Shown: piece after piece, positions 34,927 to 43,493 of the stretch
Position numbering within the stretch: position 1 is the stretch's first letter
How the letters are laid out: the number at the start of each line of letters is the position of its first letter
NCBI GenBank assembly: GCA_023664305.1
Contig: JAMPFT010000010.1
Location: 21,483-85,482, forward strand
Source of the DNA: a bacterium
GTDB lineage: Bacteria > Bacillota > Clostridia > Lachnospirales > Lachnospiraceae
DNA: 64,000 nt
Reading direction: 5' to 3'
The notes under the pieces: generated by a model
What the model was told of the DNA's origin: nothing
Seen by the model: the letters and a program-made list of their open reading frames with translations, nothing else
Database searches by the model: none
Program-made: the position numbers and the translations under genes

Positions 34927-36064
34927 AGCGGAAAGAAAACCGGTCGCCCTTCAGGGCCACACAGATCATGGTTTTTCCTGTATTGAGGCAGATTTCTTCT
35001 CCGTTATCGTCGTAAAATTTTGTAGGAGCGTAGTCGCCGGATTTTTTCCATGTGACATGGATGCCTCTGCCGTTAGTAAAATACCAGCCGTCCTCGGTAT
35101 CGTCATTGCACTGAAAGGACAGGTAACCGTCTCCCAGGTCAACGTATTTTACATACTGCACGATAATGTTTTTGAAAGTCAGCTGATTCCCGGATTCGTC
35201 TTCATGAGGGCCGTCTGAGCTGCCGGAAAGATGCTGAAAGCGGTAATACAGCCCGTCTTGTTCGTTATAATCGAAATAGCAGCGCGTCAGGGGATAACAA
35301 CCCGACATGTCAATATAGATCGCCGTCTTCGCCTCTTCCCCGTACTGCTCCAGCGTATTGGGCGCCGCTTCGTTCGCAAAGGTAAAATGATTCTGATCCG
35401 TCAGGCCGCGGTACTTTAGAGGATAACCCTTGGCGTTCACCGCATTAAGAATGCCCTGGCCGGTGGCAAAAGCGTTGTGGGGCCGCCGCCGTGTCTCATC
35501 CCGGTAAAAGGCAAAGGAATCCACATAATTTTCCTCGTTGATCGTCTGCGTATCGGGAGCCGCCAAAATTTCATCGACATAAAAAGGCTGCCCGCAATGA
35601 ATGATGAAAGCGTCCCATTCAAAAGCCCAGTACGCATAATACGAACGGAGACTCCTGATATTTCCGATCTTTTCCAGATCCTCCCAGTCCTCATAAACGG
35701 CGAGAAGACGCGACATACAGCCTTCTACGTTAGCTTCGTAAAGGATAGAAGCCTGAGAAAGCGCATAATGAGGCAGGGCGCTGGATTCGTTGGGAGTCAT
35801 GACGGCGATGGGGCGCGTCTTTGCGGCCTCGCCGTCTATCCATTCGTTAGTGAGGGGACTGCGGACCATACCGTCGCGGGGAGGCAGGGAACCGTTGCCG
35901 GAAGCCTCGTCCTCAGACTGCGAATTTTGTAAATTTGATTGATCCGACGAATTGACAGACTGGCTGTCAGCCGTGTCGGGATCCCGGTAGGGATCTTTTT
36001 CACCGCAGGCAACAAGCAAAAGCGCAGCGGCAAAAAGTAATATCCTGATTTTTATCCTGCGCAT
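34925..36064 (-). CDS. DUF3048 (YerB-like) lipoprotein
   Basis: 379 residues. A signal peptide and lipobox LLLVACG place Cys 20 as the lipid anchor. A Ser/Asn/Gln-rich linker (residues 30-60) leads to the DUF3048 fold, starting MVRSPLTNEWIDGEAAKTRP with PIAVMTPNESSALPHYALSQ and ending with GRGIHVTWKK, NTGKTMICVALKGD. It is surface-attached. B. subtilis YerB has no firm function. GAAGGAG precedes the start. It is divergent from the glycosyltransferase at 36316. Confidence 0.88.
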   Translation of the reverse strand: MRRIKIRILLFAAALLLVACGEKDPYRDPDTADSQSVNSSDQSNLQNSQSEDEASGNGSLPPRDGMVRSPLTNEWIDGEAAKTRPIAVMTPNESSALPHYALSQASILYEANVEGCMSRLLAVYEDWEDLEKIGNIRSLRSYYAYWAFEWDAFIIHCGQPFYVDEILAAPDTQTINEENYVDSFAFYRDETRRRPHNAFATGQGILNAVNAKGYPLKYRGLTDQNHFTFANEAAPNTLEQYGEEAKTAIYIDMSGCYPLTRCYFDYNEQDGLYYRFQHLSGSSDGPHEDESGNQLTFKNIIVQYVKYVDLGDGYLSFQCNDDTEDGWYFTNGRGIHVTWKKSGDYAPTKFYDDNGEEICLNTGKTMICVALKGDRFSFR

Positions 36065-36199
36065 AATAACTCCTTCTTTATCCGTCTTATTTTAACACAG
36101 AATGCTTCAGCAGTCATCCGGATAACCGAAAAATTAAGAATATTTAATAATAAAACGGAAGGAGCGAACCTGTGCAGCCTTTTTTAGAGCACGTTTCGC

Positions 36200-36228
36200 T
36201 TGCAGAACGGCTGTCATAATAGTATACT
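36200..36228 (+). promoter_or_regulatory. Promoter of GtrB-like glycosyltransferase
   Basis: TTGCAG (36200-36205), 17-bp spacer, TATACT (36223-36228). The remaining sequence 36065-36315 shows nothing else. Confidence 0.6.
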
Positions 36229-36315
36229 GAAACCAGTATTTGCCATGAAAAACAATTCGGGCGGCTTTGTGCGGTTTGAGACGAAAACCGGGCGGAAAAG
36301 ATAAGGAGTGCGGCC

Positions 36316-37248
36316 ATGAGCGTATTGAGTGTAATCGTTCCCTGCTACAATGAGGAAGAGAATGTGTCGGCATTTTACCGGGAACTGAAAAAGAACGACG
36401 CTTTTTTTCAGGAAAAGGGGCTGGAGCTGGAAATCCTGTATGTGGATGACGGCTCCGCAGACAAAACGGCGGAAGAAGTAAAAAAGCTTATAGCAGAGGA
36501 TTTTAGAGTTCATTTGCTCTCTTTTTCCAGAAATTTCGGCAAAGAGGCGGCTATGTATGCCGGCCTGGAAAATTCAGGAGGAGATTACGTCGTGTTCATG
36601 GATGTGGATCTGCAGGATCCGCCTTCTCTTCTGCCGGAAATGTACTCCTGTATCGTGGAAGAGGGGTATGACTCTGTGGCGACCAGAAGGGTGAGCCGTA
36701 AAGGAGAGCCGCCGGTCAGGAGTCTTTTTGCCCGGTTGTTTTACCGCCTGATGAAGAGGATATCGAAGACGGAAATCATGGACGGAGCCAGAGATTACCG
36801 TCTGATGACGCGCCAGATGGCGGACGCTATCCTTTCCATGAAGGAATATAACCGTTTTTCCAAGGGAATTTTCGGCTGGGTAGGTTTTCGGACGAAATGG
36901 CTGGAGTATGAAAATGTGGAGCGGGCGAAGGGCGAGACAAAGTGGAATTTCTGGAAGCTTTTTCTCTATTCGCTGGACGGAATTACCGCGTTTTCTACGG
37001 TTCCGCTGATGATATCCTCCGTGATGGGTGTGCTGCTGTGCATGCTGGCCTTTGTGATGATCGTTTTTATTGTGGTGAGAAAGCTTGTCTTCGGTGATCC
37101 TGTGTCGGGCTGGCCTTCGTTGGTCTGTATTATTCTTTTCCTCAGCGGAGCGCAGTTTTTTTGCACCGGAATACTCGGACAGTACCTTTCCAAGACTTAT
37201 ATGGAGGTAAAAAAGCGTCCGATTTATCTTGTACGGGAAAAAATATGA
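36316..37248 (+). CDS. Polyprenyl-phosphate glycosyltransferase, GtrB/DPM1-like
   Basis: 310 residues, AAGGAG before ATG 36316. Family 2 core: VLSVIVPCYNEEENVSAFYR, ILYVDDGSADKT, LLSFSRNFGKEAAMYAGLE, FMDVDLQDPPSLLPEM (DxD-like) and a catalytic RDYRLM. Two C-terminal membrane helices (about 231-256 and 267-292) are typical of enzymes that transfer a sugar to undecaprenyl phosphate for flipping. The product probably feeds glycan or teichoic acid decoration. It starts the polysaccharide region but is separated from it by the Spo0A-like gene. Confidence 0.9.
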   Translation: MSVLSVIVPCYNEEENVSAFYRELKKNDAFFQEKGLELEILYVDDGSADKTAEEVKKLIAEDFRVHLLSFSRNFGKEAAMYAGLENSGGDYVVFMDVDLQDPPSLLPEMYSCIVEEGYDSVATRRVSRKGEPPVRSLFARLFYRLMKRISKTEIMDGARDYRLMTRQMADAILSMKEYNRFSKGIFGWVGFRTKWLEYENVERAKGETKWNFWKLFLYSLDGITAFSTVPLMISSVMGVLLCMLAFVMIVFIVVRKLVFGDPVSGWPSLVCIILFLSGAQFFCTGILGQYLSKTYMEVKKRPIYLVREKI

Positions 37249-37270
37249 TAATTTATTGCGATATAACATA

Positions 37271-37299
37271 TTCACATCGAAAGCGTTATATGGTATTAT
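37271..37299 (+). promoter_or_regulatory. Promoter of Spo0A-like gene
   Basis: TTCACA (37271-37276), 17-bp spacer, TATTAT (37294-37299). No 0A box (TGTCGAA) was recognised nearby. Confidence 0.5.
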
Positions 37300-37349
37300 C
37301 TATTTGTTCCTGAAAAAGAGTATTGATCATGGCAAAAAGGGGAATGCAA

Positions 37350-37727
37350 ATGGAAATTAGCGCTGTAAAGGATTGTGAATTGGAGAGATACGTCACGGAT
37401 ATCATGCTGGATATAGGAGTACCGGCACATTTGAAAGGATATCATTTTATCAGGGAAGCAATAATATTGTCAGGCAGGGATATGGAAATGGTGAGCAGCG
37501 TCACAAAGCTGCTGTACCCCGCCATAGCCAGGCGTTTCAAGACGACAGACCAAAAGGTGGAACGGGCGATTCGAAATGCAATTGAGGTATCCTGGAACAG
37601 AGGGAACGCAAAAACCTTTGAGAAAATGTTCGGCTATTCTGTACTGAGCGGCAGATCAAGGCCGACGAACAGCGAGTATATTGCCCGCATCGCCGACAAG
37701 GTCCGCCTTGACATCAAGGCAATGTAA
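37350..37727 (+). CDS. Stand-alone Spo0A C-terminal DNA-binding domain protein
   Basis: 125 residues from ATG 37350 (AAAAGGGGA at 37336-37343); ATG 37329 is an alternative. Almost the whole length matches the effector domain of Spo0A: YVTDIMLDIGVPAHLKGYHF, IREAIILSG, SVTKLLYPAIARRFKTTDQK with VERAIRNAIEVSWNRG, the recognition-helix region, and GYSVLSGRSRPTNSEYIARI. No receiver domain exists upstream. It may bind 0A-like boxes without phosphorylation control. Own promoter and terminator; next to polysaccharide genes, so a role in surface-glycan regulation is possible. Confidence 0.88.
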   Translation: MEISAVKDCELERYVTDIMLDIGVPAHLKGYHFIREAIILSGRDMEMVSSVTKLLYPAIARRFKTTDQKVERAIRNAIEVSWNRGNAKTFEKMFGYSVLSGRSRPTNSEYIARIADKVRLDIKAM

Positions 37728-37790
37728 GATCTATATATGAAACTGTAAACAAGATTAAGCGATCAGTGCTCTTTTTCCGGGAATACAAGG

Positions 37791-37822
37791 GCAGCCGATG
37801 CGTAGTGCCATCGGCTGCTTTT
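37791..37822 (+). terminator. Terminator after Spo0A-like gene
   Basis: GCAGCCGATG (37791-37800) pairs with CATCGGCTGC (37809-37818), then TTTT; flanking ACAAG/CTTGT extends the stem. Confidence 0.88.
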
Positions 37823-37853
37823 ACTTGTATGAACAGGATAAATATGGTAAAAT

Positions 37854-37879
37854 GTTGACACAGAAGGCATTGTGTCAAC
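37854..37879 (+). promoter_or_regulatory. Perfect dyad near start of polysaccharide genes
   Basis: GTTGACACA (37854-37862) and TGTGTCAAC (37871-37879) form a 9-bp inverted repeat with an 8-bp centre. GGTAAAATGTTGACACA around it recurs in similar form at 40466-40482 (TATAATGTTGACACA), and a second GGTAAAAT lies at about 37916. It may be an operator overlapping promoters. Confidence 0.5.
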
Positions 37880-37955
37880 TTCTGATTCCATGTGCGCTGA
37901 GGCGCACGGGATTATGGTAAAATCCCCTTATCCTTATTTGGGGCAGAGGAGGAAG

Positions 37956-38855
37956 ATGACGAAAAATTACTGCTTCACAGATATAATAGCATCTGCTGTG
38001 ATCCTGCTGATCGGCGGGGCGGAGGCGGCTCATCTGTACGGCGTTTTTCCGGGAGGTACACTGGGGAAATGCTGTGTTCTGTTTGCTGTGCTGACGGCGC
38101 TTGCGCTGGCGGCACTGACAGGCGCGGTTTTTATCTGCCGCAGAAGCAGGCCGCAGGACGGTACGGTGACAAATACGCCGTGGACAAAAGGCGAATGGAT
38201 TCTGCTGGCCGTTTTTCTGACGGTTGTGATGACACAGCTTTTTTATTTGTTCAGCGGAAGAAGCGTATACCGCCAGGGAGATATGACGCTGGAGACCGTG
38301 GGCAGCTTTCTGGAGTGCGACGGTATTTATCGGACGAACCCCATGACGGGAAATGCTTATGAGGCGGGGCTGCCGCGCAGAATAGAAATTTTGTGTCTGC
38401 CTACGCTGTATGCCATGATCTGCAGGATTTTTTCCGCGCGTCCCGAGACCGTAATCCGACAGATCATACCGCCGGCGGCGCTGATCTGCTGTTATGCCGC
38501 GTATTTTTGCGTGGGCAGGAGTCTTTTCCCGAAAGACCGCCGCAGGCGGTTGTGTTTTCTGGCGGTCACAGCCCTTTTGATATGGGTCGGGAGCTATCGG
38601 TACGGAATGGACGGATTCGGAATTTTGTATTGCGGGTGGCGCGGCACGGTTTGGAGAAATGCGGTGCTGATTCCCTATACGTTTTCCCTTTGTCTGAGGC
38701 GGAAATACGGTCATGCTTTTTTATGCGTGCTGGCAGAGGCCTGCATTGTGTGGACATTATACGGAATGGGAGCCTGTCTGACGGTGATTGCAGGTATGGC
38801 GCTGATTGATTTTTTCCGCGGAAAGAGAAAGGCACGAAAGGAGAGTAAGCGATGA
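37956..38855 (+). CDS. Polytopic membrane protein of polysaccharide locus
   Basis: 299 residues from ATG 37956 (AGAGGAGGAAG just upstream); the frame is open to 37872 without a site. About seven hydrophobic helices, with a hydrophilic central segment (SGRSVYRQGDMTLETVGSFL, ECDGIYRTNPMTGN). Ends with a basic tail GKRKARKESKR. Overlaps the next gene by 4 bases. No definite family; the pair with 38852 might be the halves of one larger membrane protein of GT-C kind. That is inference. Confidence 0.65.
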   Translation: MTKNYCFTDIIASAVILLIGGAEAAHLYGVFPGGTLGKCCVLFAVLTALALAALTGAVFICRRSRPQDGTVTNTPWTKGEWILLAVFLTVVMTQLFYLFSGRSVYRQGDMTLETVGSFLECDGIYRTNPMTGNAYEAGLPRRIEILCLPTLYAMICRIFSARPETVIRQIIPPAALICCYAAYFCVGRSLFPKDRRRRLCFLAVTALLIWVGSYRYGMDGFGILYCGWRGTVWRNAVLIPYTFSLCLRRKYGHAFLCVLAEACIVWTLYGMGACLTVIAGMALIDFFRGKRKARKESKR

Positions 38856-39661
38856 CGGATCTCCTGAAAAACGCCTGGAACGGCTGGCACGATTTTACGG
38901 ACACAGGGAAATTGGCGGCGCTGCTTTTGATTTCTTTGCTGTTTTTGTGGATATATTATAAGAGAGTGGAACAGAAGACCTTCCTGATCTATGCGACGGT
39001 GACCTCGATCTGTTGTATGATTCCGGTGACGGCGGTCTGGCTCATGCTTTATCAGACGAGATTTTATGACTATGAATGGATCTGGAGCATTGTGCCCGTG
39101 ACTGCGGCGGTCGGGTATGGAGCCACGGTATTTATCACTGATTTCCTGAAAGAGCTGAGCGGAGGAGACCGGAAAAAAGCGGCTGCCGCAGTGGCAGGGC
39201 TTTTAGTCATGACGCTGCTTTGCGGCGGCATGGGGACAAGCCCGTGGGACAGCCGGTGCGAACGGGAGGAGGAACAGTACGCCAAAACACTGATTCCCCA
39301 GCTCAGAGAGCACATGGCGGACAGGCAGATCTCTCTGTGGGCGCCGAGGGAAATTTTGGAATATACAAGAGAGCAGGATGCAACGATCCGGCTTCTCTAC
39401 GGCAGGAATATGTGGGACGAGTCTCTGAACGCGTATGTCTACGGAGGGTATTCGCAGGAATACGAAAGCCTGTATGACTGGATGGAGAGGACGGAAAGCG
39501 AGCCGATTTCGGCCCCGGAATGCGCAGAGATACTGATAAATACGGATGTGAACTGTATTCTCCTGCCGGAGGATACGGAGGAAGAGACGGTAGAATGCTT
39601 CGAGGAAACGCTCGGTATGAGCAGAGAAAAACTCGGAAAATATTACCTTCTGATCAGATGA
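38852..39661 (+). CDS. Membrane protein with C-terminal soluble domain
   Basis: 269 residues, overlapping the upstream gene (ATGA). Four membrane helices occupy about residues 20-150 (LAALLLISLLFLWIYY, IYATVTSICCMIPVTAVWLM, WSIVPVTAAVGYGATVFI, AAAAVAGLLVMTLLCGGMG). A soluble C-terminal part follows, with REILEYTREQDATIRLLYGR and INTDVNCILLPEDTEEET, resembling the mixed alpha/beta tail of large sugar-locus membrane proteins. Function unknown; expression linked to 37956 and 39671. Confidence 0.65.
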   Translation: MTDLLKNAWNGWHDFTDTGKLAALLLISLLFLWIYYKRVEQKTFLIYATVTSICCMIPVTAVWLMLYQTRFYDYEWIWSIVPVTAAVGYGATVFITDFLKELSGGDRKKAAAAVAGLLVMTLLCGGMGTSPWDSRCEREEEQYAKTLIPQLREHMADRQISLWAPREILEYTREQDATIRLLYGRNMWDESLNAYVYGGYSQEYESLYDWMERTESEPISAPECAEILINTDVNCILLPEDTEEETVECFEETLGMSREKLGKYYLLIR

Positions 39662-39670
39662 GGTTACGCG

Positions 39671-40429
39671 GTGAATGAGATAATCAGCGTCATCGTTCCC
39701 GTATATCGGGCGGAGAGGTTTATAGAAGAGACCTTGAACTGTGTTGCGGCGCAGACTTACCCGCACTGGGAGCTGCTGCTGATAGACGATGCGGGCGGCG
39801 ACGGGACGGTGGAGAAAATTGAAAAGTACATCAGGGAGCACGACGAGACAAGGATCCGCCTGCTGATACAGCCGGAGAACGGAGGCGCCGCAAGGGCCCG
39901 TAACCGCGGCCTGAAGGAGGCGTCGGGGCGGTATATTGCCTATCTGGATGCGGATGACCTGTGGACGTCCGACAAGCTGGAGCGGGAACTGAATTTCATG
40001 CGGGAGCATGACGCCGCATTTGTCTTTACGGGATATGAGTTCGCCGACGAAAACGGCAGAGGAACCGGGAAAGTGGTTCATGTGCCCGGGACGCTTCGCT
40101 ACAGACAGGCGTTGAGCAACACTACCATATTTACTACGACAGTGATGTTTGACACGGAAAAGATTCCGAAGGAGCTGCTGGAGATGCCGAATGTCAAAAG
40201 CGAGGATACGGCGCTTTGGTGGAAGGTGCTCCGGAACGGTTATGTAGCGTGGGGACTGGACGAAAACCTGGCGAAGTATCGCAGGGCAGGGAAAAGCCTG
40301 TCGTCCAACAAGCTAAAAGCGCTGCGGCGGATCTGGAATCTGTACAGGAATGAGGAAAAGCTGGGGATTGCCGCCAGCACGATGTATTTCTGCCTGTGGG
40401 CTGTGCGCGCGGTAAAACGGAGAATATAG
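39671..40429 (+). CDS. Glycosyltransferase family 2
   Basis: 252 residues from GTG 39671. GT-A core: IISVIVPVYRAERFIEETLN, LLLIDDAGGDGT, RNRGLKEASGRYIAYLDADD with the DADD metal site, and a later KSEDTALWWKVLRNG where ED supplies the catalytic base. No membrane helix. Likely adds a sugar to a polyprenyl-linked intermediate. Nine bases after the preceding gene. Confidence 0.9.
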   Translation: MNEIISVIVPVYRAERFIEETLNCVAAQTYPHWELLLIDDAGGDGTVEKIEKYIREHDETRIRLLIQPENGGAARARNRGLKEASGRYIAYLDADDLWTSDKLERELNFMREHDAAFVFTGYEFADENGRGTGKVVHVPGTLRYRQALSNTTIFTTTVMFDTEKIPKELLEMPNVKSEDTALWWKVLRNGYVAWGLDENLAKYRRAGKSLSSNKLKALRRIWNLYRNEEKLGIAASTMYFCLWAVRAVKRRI

Positions 40430-40465
40430 CGTCCGTCCGGGCTGTACGAGGGCGGAAAACTGTGT

Positions 40466-40497
40466 TATAATGTTGACACAAAAGGGTATGGTATAAT
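40466..40497 (+). promoter_or_regulatory. Double TATAAT promoter region
   Basis: TATAAT at 40466-40471 and again at 40492-40497, with TTGACACA between them, in a block similar to 37846-37870. It precedes the sugar-phosphate transferase at 40521. The TTGACA to second TATAAT spacing is only 13, so the first TATAAT or another -35 is probably used. Confidence 0.45.
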
Positions 40498-40520
40498 GCC
40501 CTTATTTGGAGGAATCTGTC

Positions 40521-41963
40521 TTGAGACCTGTTACGAACGAAGAAAAACTGAGGAAGCTTGAAACCTTTAAGAGACTGATTAATCTGGTGCTTGTCGGCAT
40601 TTGCCTGGGGCTGGAGGCAGCAGACTTTCACTATCATTGGATGTATCACTTCCGCCCGGGTCTGGTAGTGGGCCTGCAGGACCTCTGGTCCAGAGCTACG
40701 CTGGCGGAGATGGCGCTTTACTCTATCGTGCTGTTGTTTTTGTCGGCCACCTACGGAGGAGTGCGGCTGGGCTACCAGAAGAATGCGGAGATTGTGTTTT
40801 CTCAGGTCCTTTCTACGTTCCTGTCAAATATCATCATCTATATACAGATTTCCCTTATGGCCAGAAGGCTTTTTGCGCCGGATATGTTTTTTGCCATGAT
40901 GGTGGAGCAGATGGTGATTGTGCTTGTCTATGTCAATATTGCCAACCGGATTTACAGGCATATCTTTCCGCCGAGACGGCTTTTGTTGGTTCACGGGGAC
41001 AGGCCGACCGGCGATATCTGCGATAAATTCGAAAGCCGTAAGGATAAATACAGGATTGTAAGATCGGTTCACATAAAAGAAGGAACGCAGGCTGTCTGCG
41101 AGGAGATCCGAAAGGCGTATGAGAGCGGCGAGTGCAATGCGGTAGTGATCGGAGACATTTCCACCAAGGATCGGAGTCCGCTGTTAAAGTTCTGTTACGG
41201 ATACTCCATACGGGTTTACCTTTTGCCGAAAATCACGGATGTAATTCTTGCGGGGGCGGAGGAGCTGCATGTGTTTGACAGTCCGCTGCTTTTGACGAGA
41301 GAGTACAGCCTGACCATGGAACAGCGCTTTTTTAAGAGGATGATCGATATCGTCTGTTCTCTGATTCTGCTTGTGATTGCCTCTCCGATTATGTTAATCA
41401 CGGCGGCAGCCATAAAGCTTTACGACAGAGGTCCTGTCTTATACAAGCAGGTACGCTGTACCGTCAATAAAAGAAGATTTTATATTATGAAGTTCCGCAG
41501 TATGCGGACAGACGCGGAAAAGGACGGAGTAGCCCGGCTGGCAAAGAAAAATGACGACCGGATCACGCCCATCGGAAAATTTATCCGCAAGTGCAGGATT
41601 GACGAGCTGCCGCAGCTGATCAATATCCTGAAAGGAGACATGTCGTTTATCGGCCCGAGGCCCGAAAGACCGGAGATCATCGAGAAATATCTTGAGGTGA
41701 TGCCGGAGTTTGCCTTTCGGATGAAGGTAAAAGCCGGACTGGCCGGTTTTGCGCAGGTTTACGGCAAGTATAATACGACGCCCTACGACAAGCTGAAGCT
41801 GGATCTGATTTATATTGAAAACTATTCGATTTGGCTGGATTTGAAGCTGATGATGCTGACTTTGAAGGTTCTGTTCTGGCCGGACAGCACGGAAGGGGTG
41901 GAAACGGAGCAAATCACCGCGCTGAAGGAAGAAAAGATGCGCTGGGAGCAGGAGTCAAAATGA
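40521..41963 (+). CDS. Polyprenyl glycosylphosphotransferase (initiating enzyme)
   Basis: 480 residues from TTG 40521, with TGGAGGA at 40507-40512. Four N-terminal membrane helices and a Rossmann-like middle, then the bacterial sugar transferase domain: RMIDIVCSLILLVIASPIML, GPVLYKQVRCTVNKRRFYIM, KFRSMRTDAEKDG, CRIDELPQLINILKGDMSFI, GPRPERPE. It moves sugar-1-phosphate from a nucleotide donor to undecaprenyl phosphate, the first step of a repeat unit. WbaP/CpsE-like layout. Two other such enzymes lie at 48072 and 54349. Confidence 0.92.
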   Translation: MRPVTNEEKLRKLETFKRLINLVLVGICLGLEAADFHYHWMYHFRPGLVVGLQDLWSRATLAEMALYSIVLLFLSATYGGVRLGYQKNAEIVFSQVLSTFLSNIIIYIQISLMARRLFAPDMFFAMMVEQMVIVLVYVNIANRIYRHIFPPRRLLLVHGDRPTGDICDKFESRKDKYRIVRSVHIKEGTQAVCEEIRKAYESGECNAVVIGDISTKDRSPLLKFCYGYSIRVYLLPKITDVILAGAEELHVFDSPLLLTREYSLTMEQRFFKRMIDIVCSLILLVIASPIMLITAAAIKLYDRGPVLYKQVRCTVNKRRFYIMKFRSMRTDAEKDGVARLAKKNDDRITPIGKFIRKCRIDELPQLINILKGDMSFIGPRPERPEIIEKYLEVMPEFAFRMKVKAGLAGFAQVYGKYNTTPYDKLKLDLIYIENYSIWLDLKLMMLTLKVLFWPDSTEGVETEQITALKEEKMRWEQESK

Positions 41964-42072
41964 GGCGGTATTCAGGGCAGATTGAGATATCTGCCTTTTT
42001 CGGTGAGGATATTGTCTGTGCGCCGGGACATGCGGCAGATACGGCGCGGTGAGGCGGACAAGGGGTATAGGT

Positions 42073-43452
42073 ATGAAAGTGCTTTGGCTGTGTAACGTAA
42101 TGCTGCCTGTAATCGCAAAGGGGCTGAATCTGGAGGCGTCCAACAAGGAGGGCTGGCTTTCCGGACTGGCGGACGCGGTGTTGAGACGGCGGGAGGAAAA
42201 CCGGATTGAACTGACGGTTGCTTTTCCTGCGCCGAGGGGACAACTTGCGCCCGACTGTCAGGTCCTCGCATATGCGATAGAGACAGAGTACGGCACGCTG
42301 AATTGTTACGGATTTCGGGAAGCGGTAGAAAATCCGCATGTCTATGACGAAGGGCTGGAAGACAGGATGCGGAAGATTCTTGACGGCTGCAATCCGGACG
42401 TGATTCACTGCTTTGGGACGGAATATCCCCATACGCTGGCTATGTGCAGAGTAGCGCCCCAAAAAGAGCGTCTGCTCGTGGGAATCCAGGGACTCTGCGC
42501 GGTATGTGCCAACGCTTATTATGCCGATCTGCCGGAAAAAGTGATACGCTCCGTAACCCTCCGGGACTTTTTGAAGGGCGACAGCCTGATCCGTCAGCAG
42601 CGGAAATTCGTTTTGCGCGGCGAGATGGAAAAGCAGGCGGTGCGGCTGGCGGGAAATATTACGGGCAGGACGGACTGGGACCGTTTTTACACCGGGAAGT
42701 GGAATCCCGGGGCAAGGTATTTTCTCATGAATGAGACGTTGCGCGCCGATTTCTACGGTGCGGTCTGGAACAAAGAAGACTGCATGCCTCATTCGATCTT
42801 TGTAAGCCAGGGAGACATGCCTTTAAAGGGGCTCCACTATCTGCTGAACGCGCTGCCGGCGGTTATGGAGGAATATCCGGATACGCATGTATATGTGGCG
42901 GGGGCGGATATTACACAATATAAATCCTGGAAGCAAAAGTTGAAAATATCTGCGTACGGAAAGTATCTGAGAAGGTTGCTTGGAGAAAATGGCTTAACGG
43001 AACATGTAACCTTTCTGGGGCGGCTGAGCGGTGCCGGGATGAAAGAGCAGTATCTGAGGAGTCATCTTTACGTCTGCTGCTCCTCCATAGAAAATTCCCC
43101 CAACTCTCTGGGGGAGGCGATGCTGTTGGGCATGCCGTGCGTCAGCGCCGATGTGGGGGGGATTGCCAGTATTTTCACGGGTGGAGAGGACGGCATCCTG
43201 TATAGGGGATTCCGCAGTACACAGAATGAGTTTGATAACACATGTGATTTAGAAAGCGATCGGGAAGAATCCCTAAAAAAGATTTCAAAGAGGCTTTCAA
43301 ACGCAATTATTGAAATTTGGAGCGACGAAGAAAAGATGAGTCAATATTGTGAAAATGCAAGAAAACATGCAAAAAGGACCCATGATAGAGATGTTAACTA
43401 CGAGAAAATGAAAGAAATCTATTCAATTATTGTAGCGGACATGTCTGAGTGA
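42073..43452 (+). CDS. Glycosyltransferase family 4
   Basis: 459 residues from ATG 42073 with AAGGGG upstream. GT-B fold: N-terminal VLWLCNVMLPVIAKGLNLEA, DVIHCFGTEYPHTLAMC, and the C-terminal nucleotide-sugar half with SQGDMPLKGLHYLLNALPAV, HVTFLGRLSG and ENSPNSLGEAMLLGMPCVSA (E-x7-E motif). The last 75 codons are visibly AT-richer than the rest, hinting at a recombination point near 43210. It acts in repeat-unit assembly in the cytoplasm. Confidence 0.88.
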   Translation: MKVLWLCNVMLPVIAKGLNLEASNKEGWLSGLADAVLRRREENRIELTVAFPAPRGQLAPDCQVLAYAIETEYGTLNCYGFREAVENPHVYDEGLEDRMRKILDGCNPDVIHCFGTEYPHTLAMCRVAPQKERLLVGIQGLCAVCANAYYADLPEKVIRSVTLRDFLKGDSLIRQQRKFVLRGEMEKQAVRLAGNITGRTDWDRFYTGKWNPGARYFLMNETLRADFYGAVWNKEDCMPHSIFVSQGDMPLKGLHYLLNALPAVMEEYPDTHVYVAGADITQYKSWKQKLKISAYGKYLRRLLGENGLTEHVTFLGRLSGAGMKEQYLRSHLYVCCSSIENSPNSLGEAMLLGMPCVSADVGGIASIFTGGEDGILYRGFRSTQNEFDNTCDLESDREESLKKISKRLSNAIIEIWSDEEKMSQYCENARKHAKRTHDRDVNYEKMKEIYSIIVADMSE

Positions 43453-43493
43453 TTTTGGGGACGGAAACAGAGAGATTGTAAATTACGGATGTT

